Below are positions 1-8,330 of a stretch of 64,000 nt of DNA, piece by piece (the first letter of the stretch is position 1; every line of letters begins with the position of its first letter). The notes beneath the pieces are model-generated. The model was not told where the DNA came from. It saw nothing but the letters and a program-made list of their open reading frames with translations, and searched no databases. Position numbers and translations under genes: made by a program. The DNA comes from Alphaproteobacteria bacterium (GTDB lineage: Bacteria > Pseudomonadota > Alphaproteobacteria > CAAHEQ01 > UBA3637). Where the stretch lies: NCBI GenBank assembly GCA_017559525.1, contig JAFYRI010000003.1:176453-240452 (forward strand). Direction: 5' to 3'.

Positions 1-56
1 GTCGTGCTGTTTTAAACGCACGTCGTCGCAAAGGTCGTAAAGTATTGAGCGCCTAA
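1..56 (+). CDS. rpmH: 50S ribosomal protein L34, C-terminal end (partial)
   Basis: The first complete codons (from base 3) read an Arg/Lys-rich tail ending GRKVLSA and then TAA. This matches the C-terminus of ribosomal protein L34, a very basic protein of about 44 residues in the large subunit. The gene is cut by the window edge. The identity is supported by rnpA starting 25 bases downstream, the near-universal rpmH-rnpA pairing. Confidence 0.93.
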   Translation, partial: RAVLNARRRKGRKVLSA

Positions 57-81
57 TTATTGTGATGGGAGGCTATATTTT

Positions 82-408
82 ATGCAACCCATCCGTTTAA
101 AAAAACGCAAACAATTTGTTCGTGTTGCAGATAAGGGACAGAAGTTAGTTGCTTCTGGCCTTATTTTGCTATATGCACCAAATGATAAAGATGTAAATGG
201 TATTGGATTTACTGTTACAAAAAAAATAGGCAATGCTGTTGTGCGAAATCGTGTTCGAAGACGTCTGCGAGAGGTTGTGCGGCTTGGAATGTCAAAATTT
301 TCAAAAACAGGATATGATTTTGTTGTTATTGGTCGAAAGTCTACACTTGATCGGCCATTTGAAAAGTTGCAAAAAGATTTCGCTTATTTGTTGAAAGCGG
401 TTAAATGA
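82..408 (+). CDS. rnpA: Ribonuclease P protein component
   Basis: This is the protein subunit of RNase P, which helps the catalytic RNA remove 5' leaders from pre-tRNAs in the cytoplasm. At 108 residues it has the family's usual length. The signature basic helix RNRVRRRLRE is at residues 55-64, preceded by the conserved FTVTKKIGNAV stretch. The ATG follows a good GGGAGG ribosome site. It lies between rpmH and yidD, and its TGA stop overlaps the yidD ATG (ATGA), suggesting translational coupling. No oddities are seen. Confidence 0.97.
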   Translation: MQPIRLKKRKQFVRVADKGQKLVASGLILLYAPNDKDVNGIGFTVTKKIGNAVVRNRVRRRLREVVRLGMSKFSKTGYDFVVIGRKSTLDRPFEKLQKDFAYLLKAVK

Positions 409-653
409 AGTATATTTTTTTGGGGTTAATACGATTGTATCAATTGATACTGTCTCCCTTTAAAACGCCATGTTGTCGCTTCGTTCCTAGTTGTTCGGAA
501 TATGCTAGACAAGCTTTTTTGTTGCATGGTGGTTTAAAAGGTGCTATGTTGACCATTAAACGGTTATTGAAATGTCATCCATGGGGTGGTTCTGGATATG
601 ATCCTGTGCCTCCTGTTCAAAATAAAAAGGAAAGTAAATGTCTACACATGTAA
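405..653 (+). CDS. yidD: Membrane protein insertion efficiency factor YidD
   Basis: This is a small membrane-associated protein of 82 residues that in other bacteria assists YidC-dependent insertion. The family hallmarks are visible: an N-terminal amphipathic stretch LIRLYQLILSPF, the cysteine motif CCRFVPSCSEYA, and the C-terminal CHPWGGSGYDPVP. It starts inside the rnpA stop and overlaps the yidC start by 16 bases, so rnpA-yidD-yidC are probably one translationally coupled operon. Exact biochemical role is known only loosely for the family. Confidence 0.95.
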   Translation: MKYIFLGLIRLYQLILSPFKTPCCRFVPSCSEYARQAFLLHGGLKGAMLTIKRLLKCHPWGGSGYDPVPPVQNKKESKCLHM

Positions 654-2305
654 AAGAAACAAAGCAAGAGCAAAAGAATTTATTTATCGCAATGGTATTG
701 GTTGTAGTGATACTATTTGGATTTGATTTTTTTGTTCCCTCTAATAGTGAAAATAAAGTGGAAGTTCCTGTTCAAGCGCCAACTCCTGTCGAAGTTGTTA
801 CTCAAAATGAAGCGCTTGTTCCTGAAAATAATGAGAATGTTGTTTTTTCAGTTAATAAGGTTCAAAATATTGCTTTAGAGAATAGTTTCTTGTCTGGAAG
901 CATAACCTCTTCCGGTAGCTTAAATGCATTAGAATTGACTGATTATAAAGAAACAACCGCGGTTGATAGTCCTAATATACATTTACTAAAACCAGAAACA
1001 TATTGGACAACGTTATTTTGGACTAGTCCAAATGCGATAATGCCTCAAGCTGATGAGGGATGGCAGGTAATAGGGGATAAGTTAACCCCATACTCTCCTT
1101 TGAAATTATTTTATGAAAATTCTGATGTAAAAATAGAACGTACAGTTTCTATGGATGATGCTTATATGTTTACTATGACAGATGTTGTTACGAATCGTAA
1201 AAGCGCTCCAATCTCGGTTTCTTTAGTAGGGCAAATTAATCGTCATATTAATCCTGCTTCTTTAAAAGCATCTGTTATTCATGAAGGTTTTTTAAGCTTA
1301 ATTGGTGGTAAGTTAGTTGAAAAAGATTATTCTGATATAGAAGATGATAATTTTTCTAATAAAGCAACAGATGGTTGGGTAGGAATTACGGATAAATATT
1401 GGCAGTCTGTTATGGTTTTTGATTCATCTTTAAAAGATGTAGATGTTTCTTTTTCACGTCATGAAAATTTATACACAGCTGGTTTTCAAACCGTTGGAGA
1501 AAGTATTGATCCAAATACAACTTTAACACGTACAACACGTTTATTTGCAGGAGCTAAGAAATTGGATTTAATCAATACTTATGAAAAAGAGTTAAATATT
1601 CCGAAATTTGATTTGAGTATTGATTTTGGATGGTTCTATTTCTTAACTCGTCCATTCTTAGTTTTCTTGAATTGGTTATATGCTATTGTAGGCAATATGG
1701 GTATTGCAATCTTGATTTTTGCTACACTTATTCGTATTGCGATGTTGCCAATTGCAACTAAATCATATGAAAGTATGGCAAAAATGCGTAAAATTCAACC
1801 ACGCATGAAAATGTTACAAGAACGCTATAAAAATAATCGTATAATGTTGCAACAAGAGATAATGAACTTGTACAAACGTGAAAAAATTAATCCAGCAGGT
1901 GGTTGTTTGCCTATGTTATTGCAAATTCCGGTATTTTATGCTTTGTACAAAGTGTTGTCTGTATCCATTAATATGCGTCAAGCCCCCTTCTTTGGTTGGA
2001 TTCATGACTTATCTATGCCAGATCCAAGCTCTGTATTTACAGCATTTGGATATTTAGATTGGCCGATTCCGTCTTTCTTAAATATTGGTATATGGCCAGT
2101 ATTGATGGGGCTTACCATGTATATTCAACAAAAACTTAATCCGGCACCAACAGATAAAGATCAAGCAAATATGTTTAAAATGTTGCCAATTATCTTTACT
2201 TTTATGTTGGGTAATTTTGCTGCTGGTTTGGTTATTTATTGGACATGGAGCAACGTATTGTCCATTGCTCAACAAAAATACATTATGAAAAAAGTGGGGG
2301 TATAG
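638..2305 (+). CDS. yidC: Membrane protein insertase YidC (Oxa1 family)
   Basis: YidC inserts and folds inner-membrane proteins, alone or with SecYEG. At 555 residues the architecture is the Gram-negative long form. An N-terminal transmembrane anchor (about residues 14-32, IAMVLVVVILFGFDFFV) is followed by a large periplasmic beta domain and then the Oxa1-type hydrophobic core from about residue 340. The core includes the positively charged loop KMRKIQPRMKMLQERY and the NPAGGCLPMLLQIPVFYALY segment. The start at 638 has a GGAAAG site and overlaps yidD. engB follows one base after the stop. Confidence 0.97.
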   Translation: MSTHVKETKQEQKNLFIAMVLVVVILFGFDFFVPSNSENKVEVPVQAPTPVEVVTQNEALVPENNENVVFSVNKVQNIALENSFLSGSITSSGSLNALELTDYKETTAVDSPNIHLLKPETYWTTLFWTSPNAIMPQADEGWQVIGDKLTPYSPLKLFYENSDVKIERTVSMDDAYMFTMTDVVTNRKSAPISVSLVGQINRHINPASLKASVIHEGFLSLIGGKLVEKDYSDIEDDNFSNKATDGWVGITDKYWQSVMVFDSSLKDVDVSFSRHENLYTAGFQTVGESIDPNTTLTRTTRLFAGAKKLDLINTYEKELNIPKFDLSIDFGWFYFLTRPFLVFLNWLYAIVGNMGIAILIFATLIRIAMLPIATKSYESMAKMRKIQPRMKMLQERYKNNRIMLQQEIMNLYKREKINPAGGCLPMLLQIPVFYALYKVLSVSINMRQAPFFGWIHDLSMPDPSSVFTAFGYLDWPIPSFLNIGIWPVLMGLTMYIQQKLNPAPTDKDQANMFKMLPIIFTFMLGNFAAGLVIYWTWSNVLSIAQQKYIMKKVGV

Positions 2306-2306
2306 T

Positions 2307-2948
2307 ATGGAACCACAAGAATTGGAACGATTGAAACAAGAGGGCTTAGCCTTATTCAAAAAAACGCCTGAATTTGTGCGAGGGGTTACAACGATTGACC
2401 AATTGCCGACAGATGGGTTAATGGAAATTGCCTTCGCCGGTCGTTCCAATGTGGGTAAATCCAGTTTGATTAATGCTGTTACAGGTGCTAGAGGGTTGGC
2501 TCGTGCTTCTAATACGCCAGGACGGACACAACAATTGAATTTTTTTAAAGTATCCGATAAATGTCATATTGTGGATTTGCCAGGATATGGATATGCTTCT
2601 GCCCCAGAAAAAATGGTGCAAGCATGGACGCGTCTTATTCATGATTATTTACGTGGTCGTGTGCAATTACGCCGTGTGTTTCTATTAATCGATGCAAGAC
2701 ATGGCATTAAACCGGTTGATGAAAAAATTATGAAGATGTTGGATGGTGCCGCCGTCACATATCAAATTATTTTGACTAAGGCCGATAAGATTTCCCGTAT
2801 AGCGGGCGAGGCTGTTTTAAAACAAACAATGGAAATTGGCCAAAAACATGTGGCTTGTTATCCAGAAATTTTGCTGACATCTTCGGAAAAAAATTGGAAT
2901 ATTGATTTAGTTCGCGCTGAATTTATCAAAGTTATTGAGGGGATTTAA
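2307..2948 (+). CDS. engB: Ribosome biogenesis GTPase EngB/YihA
   Basis: This is a small essential GTPase (213 residues) involved in large-subunit ribosome assembly. The G1 P-loop GRSNVGKSS is at residues 45-53, with G3 DLPGYGYA near residue 93, G4 TKAD and a G5 TSS-like motif near the C-terminus, all in the normal EngB order. The gene is one base downstream of yidC, and its TAA overlaps the mnmE ATG (TAATG). This yidC-engB linkage is common in Alphaproteobacteria. Confidence 0.96.
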   Translation: MEPQELERLKQEGLALFKKTPEFVRGVTTIDQLPTDGLMEIAFAGRSNVGKSSLINAVTGARGLARASNTPGRTQQLNFFKVSDKCHIVDLPGYGYASAPEKMVQAWTRLIHDYLRGRVQLRRVFLLIDARHGIKPVDEKIMKMLDGAAVTYQIILTKADKISRIAGEAVLKQTMEIGQKHVACYPEILLTSSEKNWNIDLVRAEFIKVIEGI

Positions 2949-4273
2949 TGTTTCCAAATTATAATTCATCCGATACGATTTACGCTTTGTCCAGTGGTGC
3001 CGGTCGTGGTGGTGTTGCTGTTATTCGTGTGTCTGGGATAAAGGTTTTGGATGTGATAAAGCATTTGAGTGGACTTGATAATCCTAAGTCTAGATATGCT
3101 TATTTTTGTCGTTTAACTAATGGTGCAGGGCAAGCCTTAGATAATGCTTTGGTATTATATTTTAAAGGTCCATATAGTTTTACTGGAGAGGATGTTGTTG
3201 AATTTCAAGTTCACGGTGGCCGTAGTGTTATTAATGCAGTTATGCAGGCCATTTCTGAGGTGAAAGGATGTCGTCCGGCTGAACCAGGTGAATATTCTCG
3301 TCGCGCTGTGGTTAATGGTAAGATGGATTTGACAGAAGCCGAAGGTTTAATGGATTTAATTAATGCCGAAACGGAATTACAACGGGCACAAGCTTATACA
3401 CAGATGAATGGGGCTTTAGGTCAAAAGTATGAAGGATGGCGTCGTGATTTAAAACATCATATGGCGTATTTAGAGGCCTTTATTGATTTTCCCGAAGAAG
3501 ATATTCCACCCGAAAAATTGGATAGAATTGATGCGGATGTACGTGAATTGGCTGAAAAAATTTCCGTACACTTGGATGATGATAGAGCTGGTCAAAAACT
3601 GAAAGATGGTTTTCGAATTGCGATTGTCGGTCGTCCAAATGCTGGTAAGTCCAGTTTGATAAATGTACTGACGAAAAAAGATGTTGCTATTGTGTCTCAA
3701 ACGGCTGGTACCACACGGGATGTTGTTGAAGCACACTTAGATGTAGCGGGTTTTCCTGTTATTTTGGCTGATACAGCCGGATTACGTGAAGGGGCAGAAG
3801 AAATTGAAACAGAAGGTATTCGTCGTGCTGTAAAACGGGCAGAAGAGGCTGATTTAATTTTGCATGTCCAAGATGGTTCTCGTTATCCGATTGAAGAAAA
3901 TTTACCCACGGCATTGTTAGATAGAAAGGTTATTACCATCTGGAATAAAGTGGATGAAATGAGTGAAATACCAGCTGGTGTTTTGTGTTTATCCGCTAAA
4001 ACAGGGCAAGGTGTTGATGTGTTGTGGCAATTGATTAAGGATGAATTGTCAAATGTTGTTTCTATGGCCGATGGTGTAATTACACGGGAACGTTATCGTG
4101 TGGCGTTGGAAGAATGTATGGATGCCTTAAATCGTTCGTTATATGCACCGGAATTAGAGTTAAAGGCTGAAGATTTGCGTATGGCTGCTCGTGCTTTGGG
4201 GCGTATTACAGGACGCATTGATACTGAAGAATTGTTGGATGTGATTTTCCGTGATTTTTGTATCGGAAAATAA
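2948..4273 (+). CDS. mnmE: tRNA uridine-5-carboxymethylaminomethyl modification GTPase MnmE
   Basis: MnmE acts with MnmG to modify the wobble uridine (U34) of several tRNAs, binding a folate one-carbon donor through its N-terminal domain. It has 441 residues with an N-terminal folate-binding/dimerisation domain, helical segments, and an inserted G domain containing GRPNAGKSS (about 228) and DTAGLRE. The diagnostic C-terminal CIGK has the functional Cys at 438. It is coupled to engB. Its partner mnmG is about 4 kb downstream, separated by three ankyrin genes. Confidence 0.97.
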   Translation: MFPNYNSSDTIYALSSGAGRGGVAVIRVSGIKVLDVIKHLSGLDNPKSRYAYFCRLTNGAGQALDNALVLYFKGPYSFTGEDVVEFQVHGGRSVINAVMQAISEVKGCRPAEPGEYSRRAVVNGKMDLTEAEGLMDLINAETELQRAQAYTQMNGALGQKYEGWRRDLKHHMAYLEAFIDFPEEDIPPEKLDRIDADVRELAEKISVHLDDDRAGQKLKDGFRIAIVGRPNAGKSSLINVLTKKDVAIVSQTAGTTRDVVEAHLDVAGFPVILADTAGLREGAEEIETEGIRRAVKRAEEADLILHVQDGSRYPIEENLPTALLDRKVITIWNKVDEMSEIPAGVLCLSAKTGQGVDVLWQLIKDELSNVVSMADGVITRERYRVALEECMDALNRSLYAPELELKAEDLRMAARALGRITGRIDTEELLDVIFRDFCIGK

Positions 4274-4294
4274 CTGTTTTTGCTAATGAAATAA

Positions 4295-4323
4295 TTGATA
4301 ATGGATATGGATTGTGCTATATT
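4295..4323 (+). promoter_or_regulatory. Sigma-70-like promoter of first ankyrin gene
   Basis: TTGATA at 4295-4300 and TATATT at 4318-4323 are separated by 17 bases. The ankyrin ATG lies 32 bases downstream after a GGAG ribosome site. This gives the ankyrin gene transcription independent of mnmE. Confidence 0.6.
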
Positions 4324-4354
4324 ACCGTTTATTGGTATATAAACGGAGAATATA

Positions 4355-5443
4355 ATGAATCAAATTATGGAATTACAGGGCGCTTGTTGGACAGGCGATT
4401 GGGAACGGGTTAAATTATTGGTCAAACAAGGGGCCGATGTTAATGCTCAAGGGTTTGAATGGCTTACGCCTTTACATCTTGCTGCGCAAAAAGGTAATGC
4501 AGATGCGGTTAGATTTTTGTTGGAAAATGGTGCTGATATCAATAAGGTAACACAATATCAAAAAAGAACACCATTGTTTTTGGCGGCAGTTAAGTATCAG
4601 ATAGAGGCTGCTAAAACCTTGCTGGAAGCCGGTTCAGATATTAATCAAACGGATGGGCAAGGTTGGACACCTTTACATTGGATTGTGGCTGAAAGCAGTA
4701 TCATAGATACAGCAAAATTCAAAAACTTTTTATCGGAATTAAAACCGGATATTAATAAAGAAGATTGTTTTAAAAAAACGCCATTGCATTGTGCGGTAGC
4801 TAGCAAAAATTCAGAAGCCGTTAAGATTTTATTAGAGTTTGGTGCCGATATCAATAAAATGGATGAACATGAAAAAACACCATTGGACTATGCTGTTTAT
4901 CGTCAAGATTGGAGCTCTTTGCGGGCTATATTGGATCATGGCGGTGATGTGAATAAAACGGATTGTGATGGTAAAACGCTTTTGGAACGTGCTCTTGAAA
5001 ATCAAGATTCTCGCTGCGTTAATGTATTGTTGGAATATGGTGCCAATGTGAATTACGTTACTGACAAAGGGCAAACACCTTTGCATATGGCAGTCAACAA
5101 TAAAGATATCAAATCGCTTGCGTTGTTATTGCAAGCCGGTGTTGATGTAAACAAAGTGGATAGTGATGGCAAAATACCCTTAAGACAAGCCGTTGAATTA
5201 AATGATACGGTTAAGGTGGCTTTATTATTAGTATCAGGTGCCGATAAAACAATTGCCGATAAAAATGGAAAAACGCCATTGGATATTGCAAAACAAATGA
5301 TGAAAGAGAATCTTTTGTTTGAACGAGATAAATCAAGAGATATTATGTTGTTGTTGAATAGTCGGGTTGCGATACCTCAACCCACAAAAGTGGCCAGTCA
5401 TACTCAAACCATTCAAAATCAAAATACTAATATCCGAAATTAA
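4355..5443 (+). CDS. Ankyrin-repeat protein 1
   Basis: This 362-residue protein is almost entirely ankyrin repeats, about nine units with the TPLHLAA..G..D.V..LL..GAD.N pattern from residue 30 to 320. Ankyrin proteins mediate protein-protein contacts, and in host-associated bacteria some are secreted effectors; the target here is unknown. No signal peptide or membrane segment is seen. The last 19 residues (KVASHTQTIQNQNTNIRN region) are nearly identical to those of the next ankyrin gene, although the repeat bodies differ. The gene has its own promoter and terminator. Confidence 0.9.
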   Translation: MNQIMELQGACWTGDWERVKLLVKQGADVNAQGFEWLTPLHLAAQKGNADAVRFLLENGADINKVTQYQKRTPLFLAAVKYQIEAAKTLLEAGSDINQTDGQGWTPLHWIVAESSIIDTAKFKNFLSELKPDINKEDCFKKTPLHCAVASKNSEAVKILLEFGADINKMDEHEKTPLDYAVYRQDWSSLRAILDHGGDVNKTDCDGKTLLERALENQDSRCVNVLLEYGANVNYVTDKGQTPLHMAVNNKDIKSLALLLQAGVDVNKVDSDGKIPLRQAVELNDTVKVALLLVSGADKTIADKNGKTPLDIAKQMMKENLLFERDKSRDIMLLLNSRVAIPQPTKVASHTQTIQNQNTNIRN

Positions 5444-5454
5444 TTTTAATGTAT

Positions 5455-5483
5455 TCCCCGTTGGTTAGACGGGGATTTTTTTT
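5455..5483 (+). terminator. Intrinsic terminator after ankyrin gene 1
   Basis: A GC-rich hairpin (TCCCCGT / ACGGGGA, loop of 7 bases) is followed by eight T residues. It closes the transcript of the preceding ankyrin gene. Confidence 0.85.
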
Positions 5484-5519
5484 ATTCTTTAATTATTTTT
5501 GTATAAAACAAAAAAACTC

Positions 5520-5548
5520 TTGACAAAAATAATTTTGTATGATATACT
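5520..5548 (+). promoter_or_regulatory. Strong sigma-70 promoter of second ankyrin gene
   Basis: A perfect TTGACA (5520-5525) is followed 17 bases later by TATACT (5543-5548). An AAGGAGAG ribosome site and the ATG at 5580 follow. This is one of the best-matching promoters in the window. Confidence 0.8.
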
Positions 5549-5579
5549 CCCTTTAGTTTAATATGAAAGGAGAGGGAAA

Positions 5580-6548
5580 ATGTCCAAAGAATTTGAATTA
5601 TGTGGTTCGGCTTACAGTGGGAATGTTGAACGTGTTACGGCGTTATTAAAAGAGGGGGTTAATCCAAACTGTGCTGATAATATTGGCCAAACACCATTAT
5701 TGTTTGCTGCTAGAAATGGTCATACAGAAGTTGTTAAGGCTTTGTTGGATGGCGGTGCCGATGTGGATAATGCATCGAATTTTCACAAAAGAACGGCATT
5801 GTACGAAGCCGCTATTCGTTTTCACTATGATATAGCTAAAGTTTTAATTGCTGCCGGTGGTGATATTAACCATATCAGTAAAGATGGTGTAACACCTTTG
5901 CATCATATTTTGTTGGGAGATGATAGTGGTATTCCATTAAGACCAGGGGTGGTACGTCAATTTATTGCTGAATTAAATCCGGATGTGAATAAGGGAACTG
6001 AGCGTGGTGAGACACCGTTGGTTTTTGCCGCTTTTAATCGGCAAACAGATGCGATGAAGGAATTAATTGAAGCCGGTTCTGATGTGAATAAATCCGGTGT
6101 AAATGAGGATATTCCATTATATACCGCTTTAAGATATAAAAGTTTTGAAAATGTTCAGATTTTGTTAAAGGCTGGTTCAAATGTTAATCATGCCAATAAA
6201 TATGGTCAAACACCCTTGCATACGGCTGTTTATGAACAAGATGCCAGATATATCACGGCATTATTAAAGGCTGGTGCAGATATAAATCAAGCAGATAATA
6301 CCGGAACAACACCTTTGATGTTTGCAGTGGGTTTAAATTCGATTGAAGGAACGGCTCTTTTGTTAGCTGCTGGTGCTGATAAACGTATTGTTAATAAAGA
6401 TGGTAAAACAGCCATGGATATTGCAAAGAAAAAAGACAATAAAGATATTATGTATTTGTTAAATCATATGGTTATCAAAAATAAACCAGTGAAAGTGGCT
6501 AGTCATACTCAAACCATTCAAAATCAAAATATCAATATCCGAAATTAA
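5580..6548 (+). CDS. Ankyrin-repeat protein 2
   Basis: This 322-residue soluble protein is made of about eight ankyrin repeats, for example QTPLLFAARNGHTEVVKALL and TPLHTAVYEQDARYITALL. It is a paralogue of its upstream neighbour. The final 57 bases of the two genes (5387-5443 and 6492-6548) differ at only about three positions, so the C-terminal tail is much better conserved than the repeats. No signal peptide is seen. Its own strong promoter suggests substantial expression. Function is inferred only as a binding scaffold or possible effector. Confidence 0.9.
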   Translation: MSKEFELCGSAYSGNVERVTALLKEGVNPNCADNIGQTPLLFAARNGHTEVVKALLDGGADVDNASNFHKRTALYEAAIRFHYDIAKVLIAAGGDINHISKDGVTPLHHILLGDDSGIPLRPGVVRQFIAELNPDVNKGTERGETPLVFAAFNRQTDAMKELIEAGSDVNKSGVNEDIPLYTALRYKSFENVQILLKAGSNVNHANKYGQTPLHTAVYEQDARYITALLKAGADINQADNTGTTPLMFAVGLNSIEGTALLLAAGADKRIVNKDGKTAMDIAKKKDNKDIMYLLNHMVIKNKPVKVASHTQTIQNQNINIRN

Positions 6549-6672
6549 TAAAAACGGATATAATTTATCCCTCGCCGATAAGGTAGGGTGGGAGTTTTCT
6601 GGGGACTAATATTTTTTAAATAAAAATAAAAATATGATATACTTTATTTGCCTTAACAAAAGGAGAGAGGAT

Positions 6673-7884
6673 ATGTTTTTTTTAAATCGAACTGAAATAT
6701 TATGGACGGCACTTGATGAAGGCGCCTCTGTGTCTTCTGCTGGTTTCTATAAGTGGAAAGAGTTAGAAATATTGTTGAGAAGCGTTAATCCTGTATTTCA
6801 AGATGAGGGAATGAAACGAACAGAAAAACGTCAGATGAAACTTTTGCCATGCAGCAATTTAGCAGCCTTTACCAAGCATTTGACAACATTGGCTTCGGCT
6901 GTAGTCAATAGAGATATTCATAAAATTAAAGCGGCCTCTGTCGGTTGGGTAAATGTCGATGATAAAAGAGATGGGATACCTATTTTATGTGCGGCAATTC
7001 TGAAAGATCACCCTCGGATTGCAGATTGGTTGATAAAAAATGGGGCAGATGTAAATGTGGTGGATAAATATTATCGCACTCCATTGGAATGTGCTATTTA
7101 CAAGGGGCATGATGATATAACAAAACAATTGATAAAGCATGGTGCCGATGTTAATGCCACTAATTGTCATGGTAATACGCCTTTGCATTCCGCTGTTTTA
7201 TCCAGAAATCTATTTGCACTGAAACAATTAATTAATGCAGGTGCAAATGTTAATCAGGCAAATATAGAAGGATATACGCCTTTATTTTTATCCGTTATGG
7301 GTAATTTTTTTGAAATGACAAAAATGTTGTTAAACTCAGGCGCTTATGTAAATTTACCTATAACAATCGGGGTAACGCCGTTAATGGAAGCGGTGGGGAA
7401 ACACAACGATAAAATGGTAGATTTGTTAGTACGATATGGGGCAAATGTTGACCCGGCGGACAAAGATGGTGTGACACCATTGATACGTTTTGCTAAGAAA
7501 GGAATGTGTTCAAATTCTCTTCGAGATTTGTTGAAGTTTGGTGCTGCAGTCAATCATATGGATGCCGAGGGAAATACGGCATTGCATTATGCGGTTAGGG
7601 CTATGGATTTAGACGCCATGAAGGTGTTGTTAACGTATGGGGCGAATCCACTGTTCAGAAATGAAGACGGCGAAACACCATATGATTGGGTTAATTTCTT
7701 GGATTGTGATGGTAAAGAGAAAAAACAAATGCGCAGGCTTTTGAATAAGTATGTTTCAAAATGGACATCATTAGCTCCCCAATCCTATTATGGCGTGAAT
7801 TGTCATCCTGCATCAAGGGTGGCACAACAACCGCGTTTATCTCATGAATCTCAACGATATTTGGGGTATTCAAGAGATAATTAA
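6673..7884 (+). CDS. Ankyrin-repeat protein 3
   Basis: This protein has 403 residues from the ATG at 6673, chosen because AAGGAGAGAGG lies just upstream; an in-frame ATG at 6634 lacks one. The first 90 residues are not ankyrin-like. Seven or so ankyrin repeats follow (IPILCAAILKDHPRIADWLIKNGADVN onward). The C-terminus is divergent and lacks the shared NQNxNIRN tail of the two upstream paralogues, although ASRVAQQPRLSHESQ may be a degenerate remnant. A TATACT -10 box precedes the gene and a strong terminator follows. Confidence 0.88.
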   Translation: MFFLNRTEILWTALDEGASVSSAGFYKWKELEILLRSVNPVFQDEGMKRTEKRQMKLLPCSNLAAFTKHLTTLASAVVNRDIHKIKAASVGWVNVDDKRDGIPILCAAILKDHPRIADWLIKNGADVNVVDKYYRTPLECAIYKGHDDITKQLIKHGADVNATNCHGNTPLHSAVLSRNLFALKQLINAGANVNQANIEGYTPLFLSVMGNFFEMTKMLLNSGAYVNLPITIGVTPLMEAVGKHNDKMVDLLVRYGANVDPADKDGVTPLIRFAKKGMCSNSLRDLLKFGAAVNHMDAEGNTALHYAVRAMDLDAMKVLLTYGANPLFRNEDGETPYDWVNFLDCDGKEKKQMRRLLNKYVSKWTSLAPQSYYGVNCHPASRVAQQPRLSHESQRYLGYSRDN

Positions 7885-7890
7885 TAATTT

Positions 7891-7920
7891 ATCCCCCGCT
7901 GCTAAAGTGGGGGATTTTTT
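7891..7920 (+). terminator. Intrinsic terminator after ankyrin gene 3
   Basis: A nine-pair hairpin (ATCCCCCGC / GTGGGGGAT) is followed by six T residues. Confidence 0.87.
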
Positions 7921-7940
7921 GTATCTTTATATGAAATATA

Positions 7941-8180
7941 CTATTCGCTACGTGTTCGCACAACCACAAAATATCTGGCATCATATAATGGATCATTTAA
8001 TATTTTGCGATACAAATTATTATGATTGACCACCCACATATTTTGCATGCATTTTGGTGCTTGTAAAGCATCTGGTGTAAAAAAATGACGAGAGAGTTTG
8101 AGAGCTTGTTTTCTTAAGTACGTATCATGAGCGGCAAGACGTTTTGTTTTTGCTAATTTATTTAATTGTTCTTGTGTCAT
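7941..8180 (-). CDS. Small hypothetical protein
   Basis: This 79-residue ORF is rich in Lys/Arg, with no signal peptide, membrane helix or recognised domain. It is accepted because a well-formed promoter (TTGACA, 17 bases, TATGAT) and an AAGGAC ribosome site lie directly upstream on the same strand, and because it sits in a clean gap between ank3 and mnmG. The last residues (DARYFVVVRTRSE) look like a beta-strand plus basic tail. The role is unknown; a nucleic-acid-binding protein is possible but not shown. Confidence 0.6.
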   Translation of the reverse strand: MTQEQLNKLAKTKRLAAHDTYLRKQALKLSRHFFTPDALQAPKCMQNMWVVNHNNLYRKILNDPLYDARYFVVVRTRSE

Positions 8181-8209
8181 TTTTTTGTGTCCTTTTTTGT
8201 TATATAAGC

Positions 8210-8238
8210 ATCATATCAAAAGTTAATTTTATTGTCAA
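8210..8238 (-). promoter_or_regulatory. Sigma-70 promoter, minus strand
   Basis: On the minus strand TTGACA (8233-8238) is followed by a 17-base spacer and TATGAT (8210-8215). It reads into the 79-residue ORF that starts at 8180. Confidence 0.7.
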
Positions 8239-8273
8239 CATTTTTCTATCGGATGTTATGTGATAATTAGTAC

Positions 8274-8302
8274 TTTACTTTTTATGAAAAATTTTATATA
8301 AT
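8274..8302 (+). promoter_or_regulatory. mnmG promoter
   Basis: TTTACT (8274-8279), a 17-base spacer and a perfect TATAAT (8297-8302) lie just upstream of the mnmG ribosome site AAAGGA. mnmG therefore has its own transcription start, consistent with its separation from mnmE here. Confidence 0.7.
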
Positions 8303-8330
8303 AACACAAATTTTTTAAAAGGATAAATAT

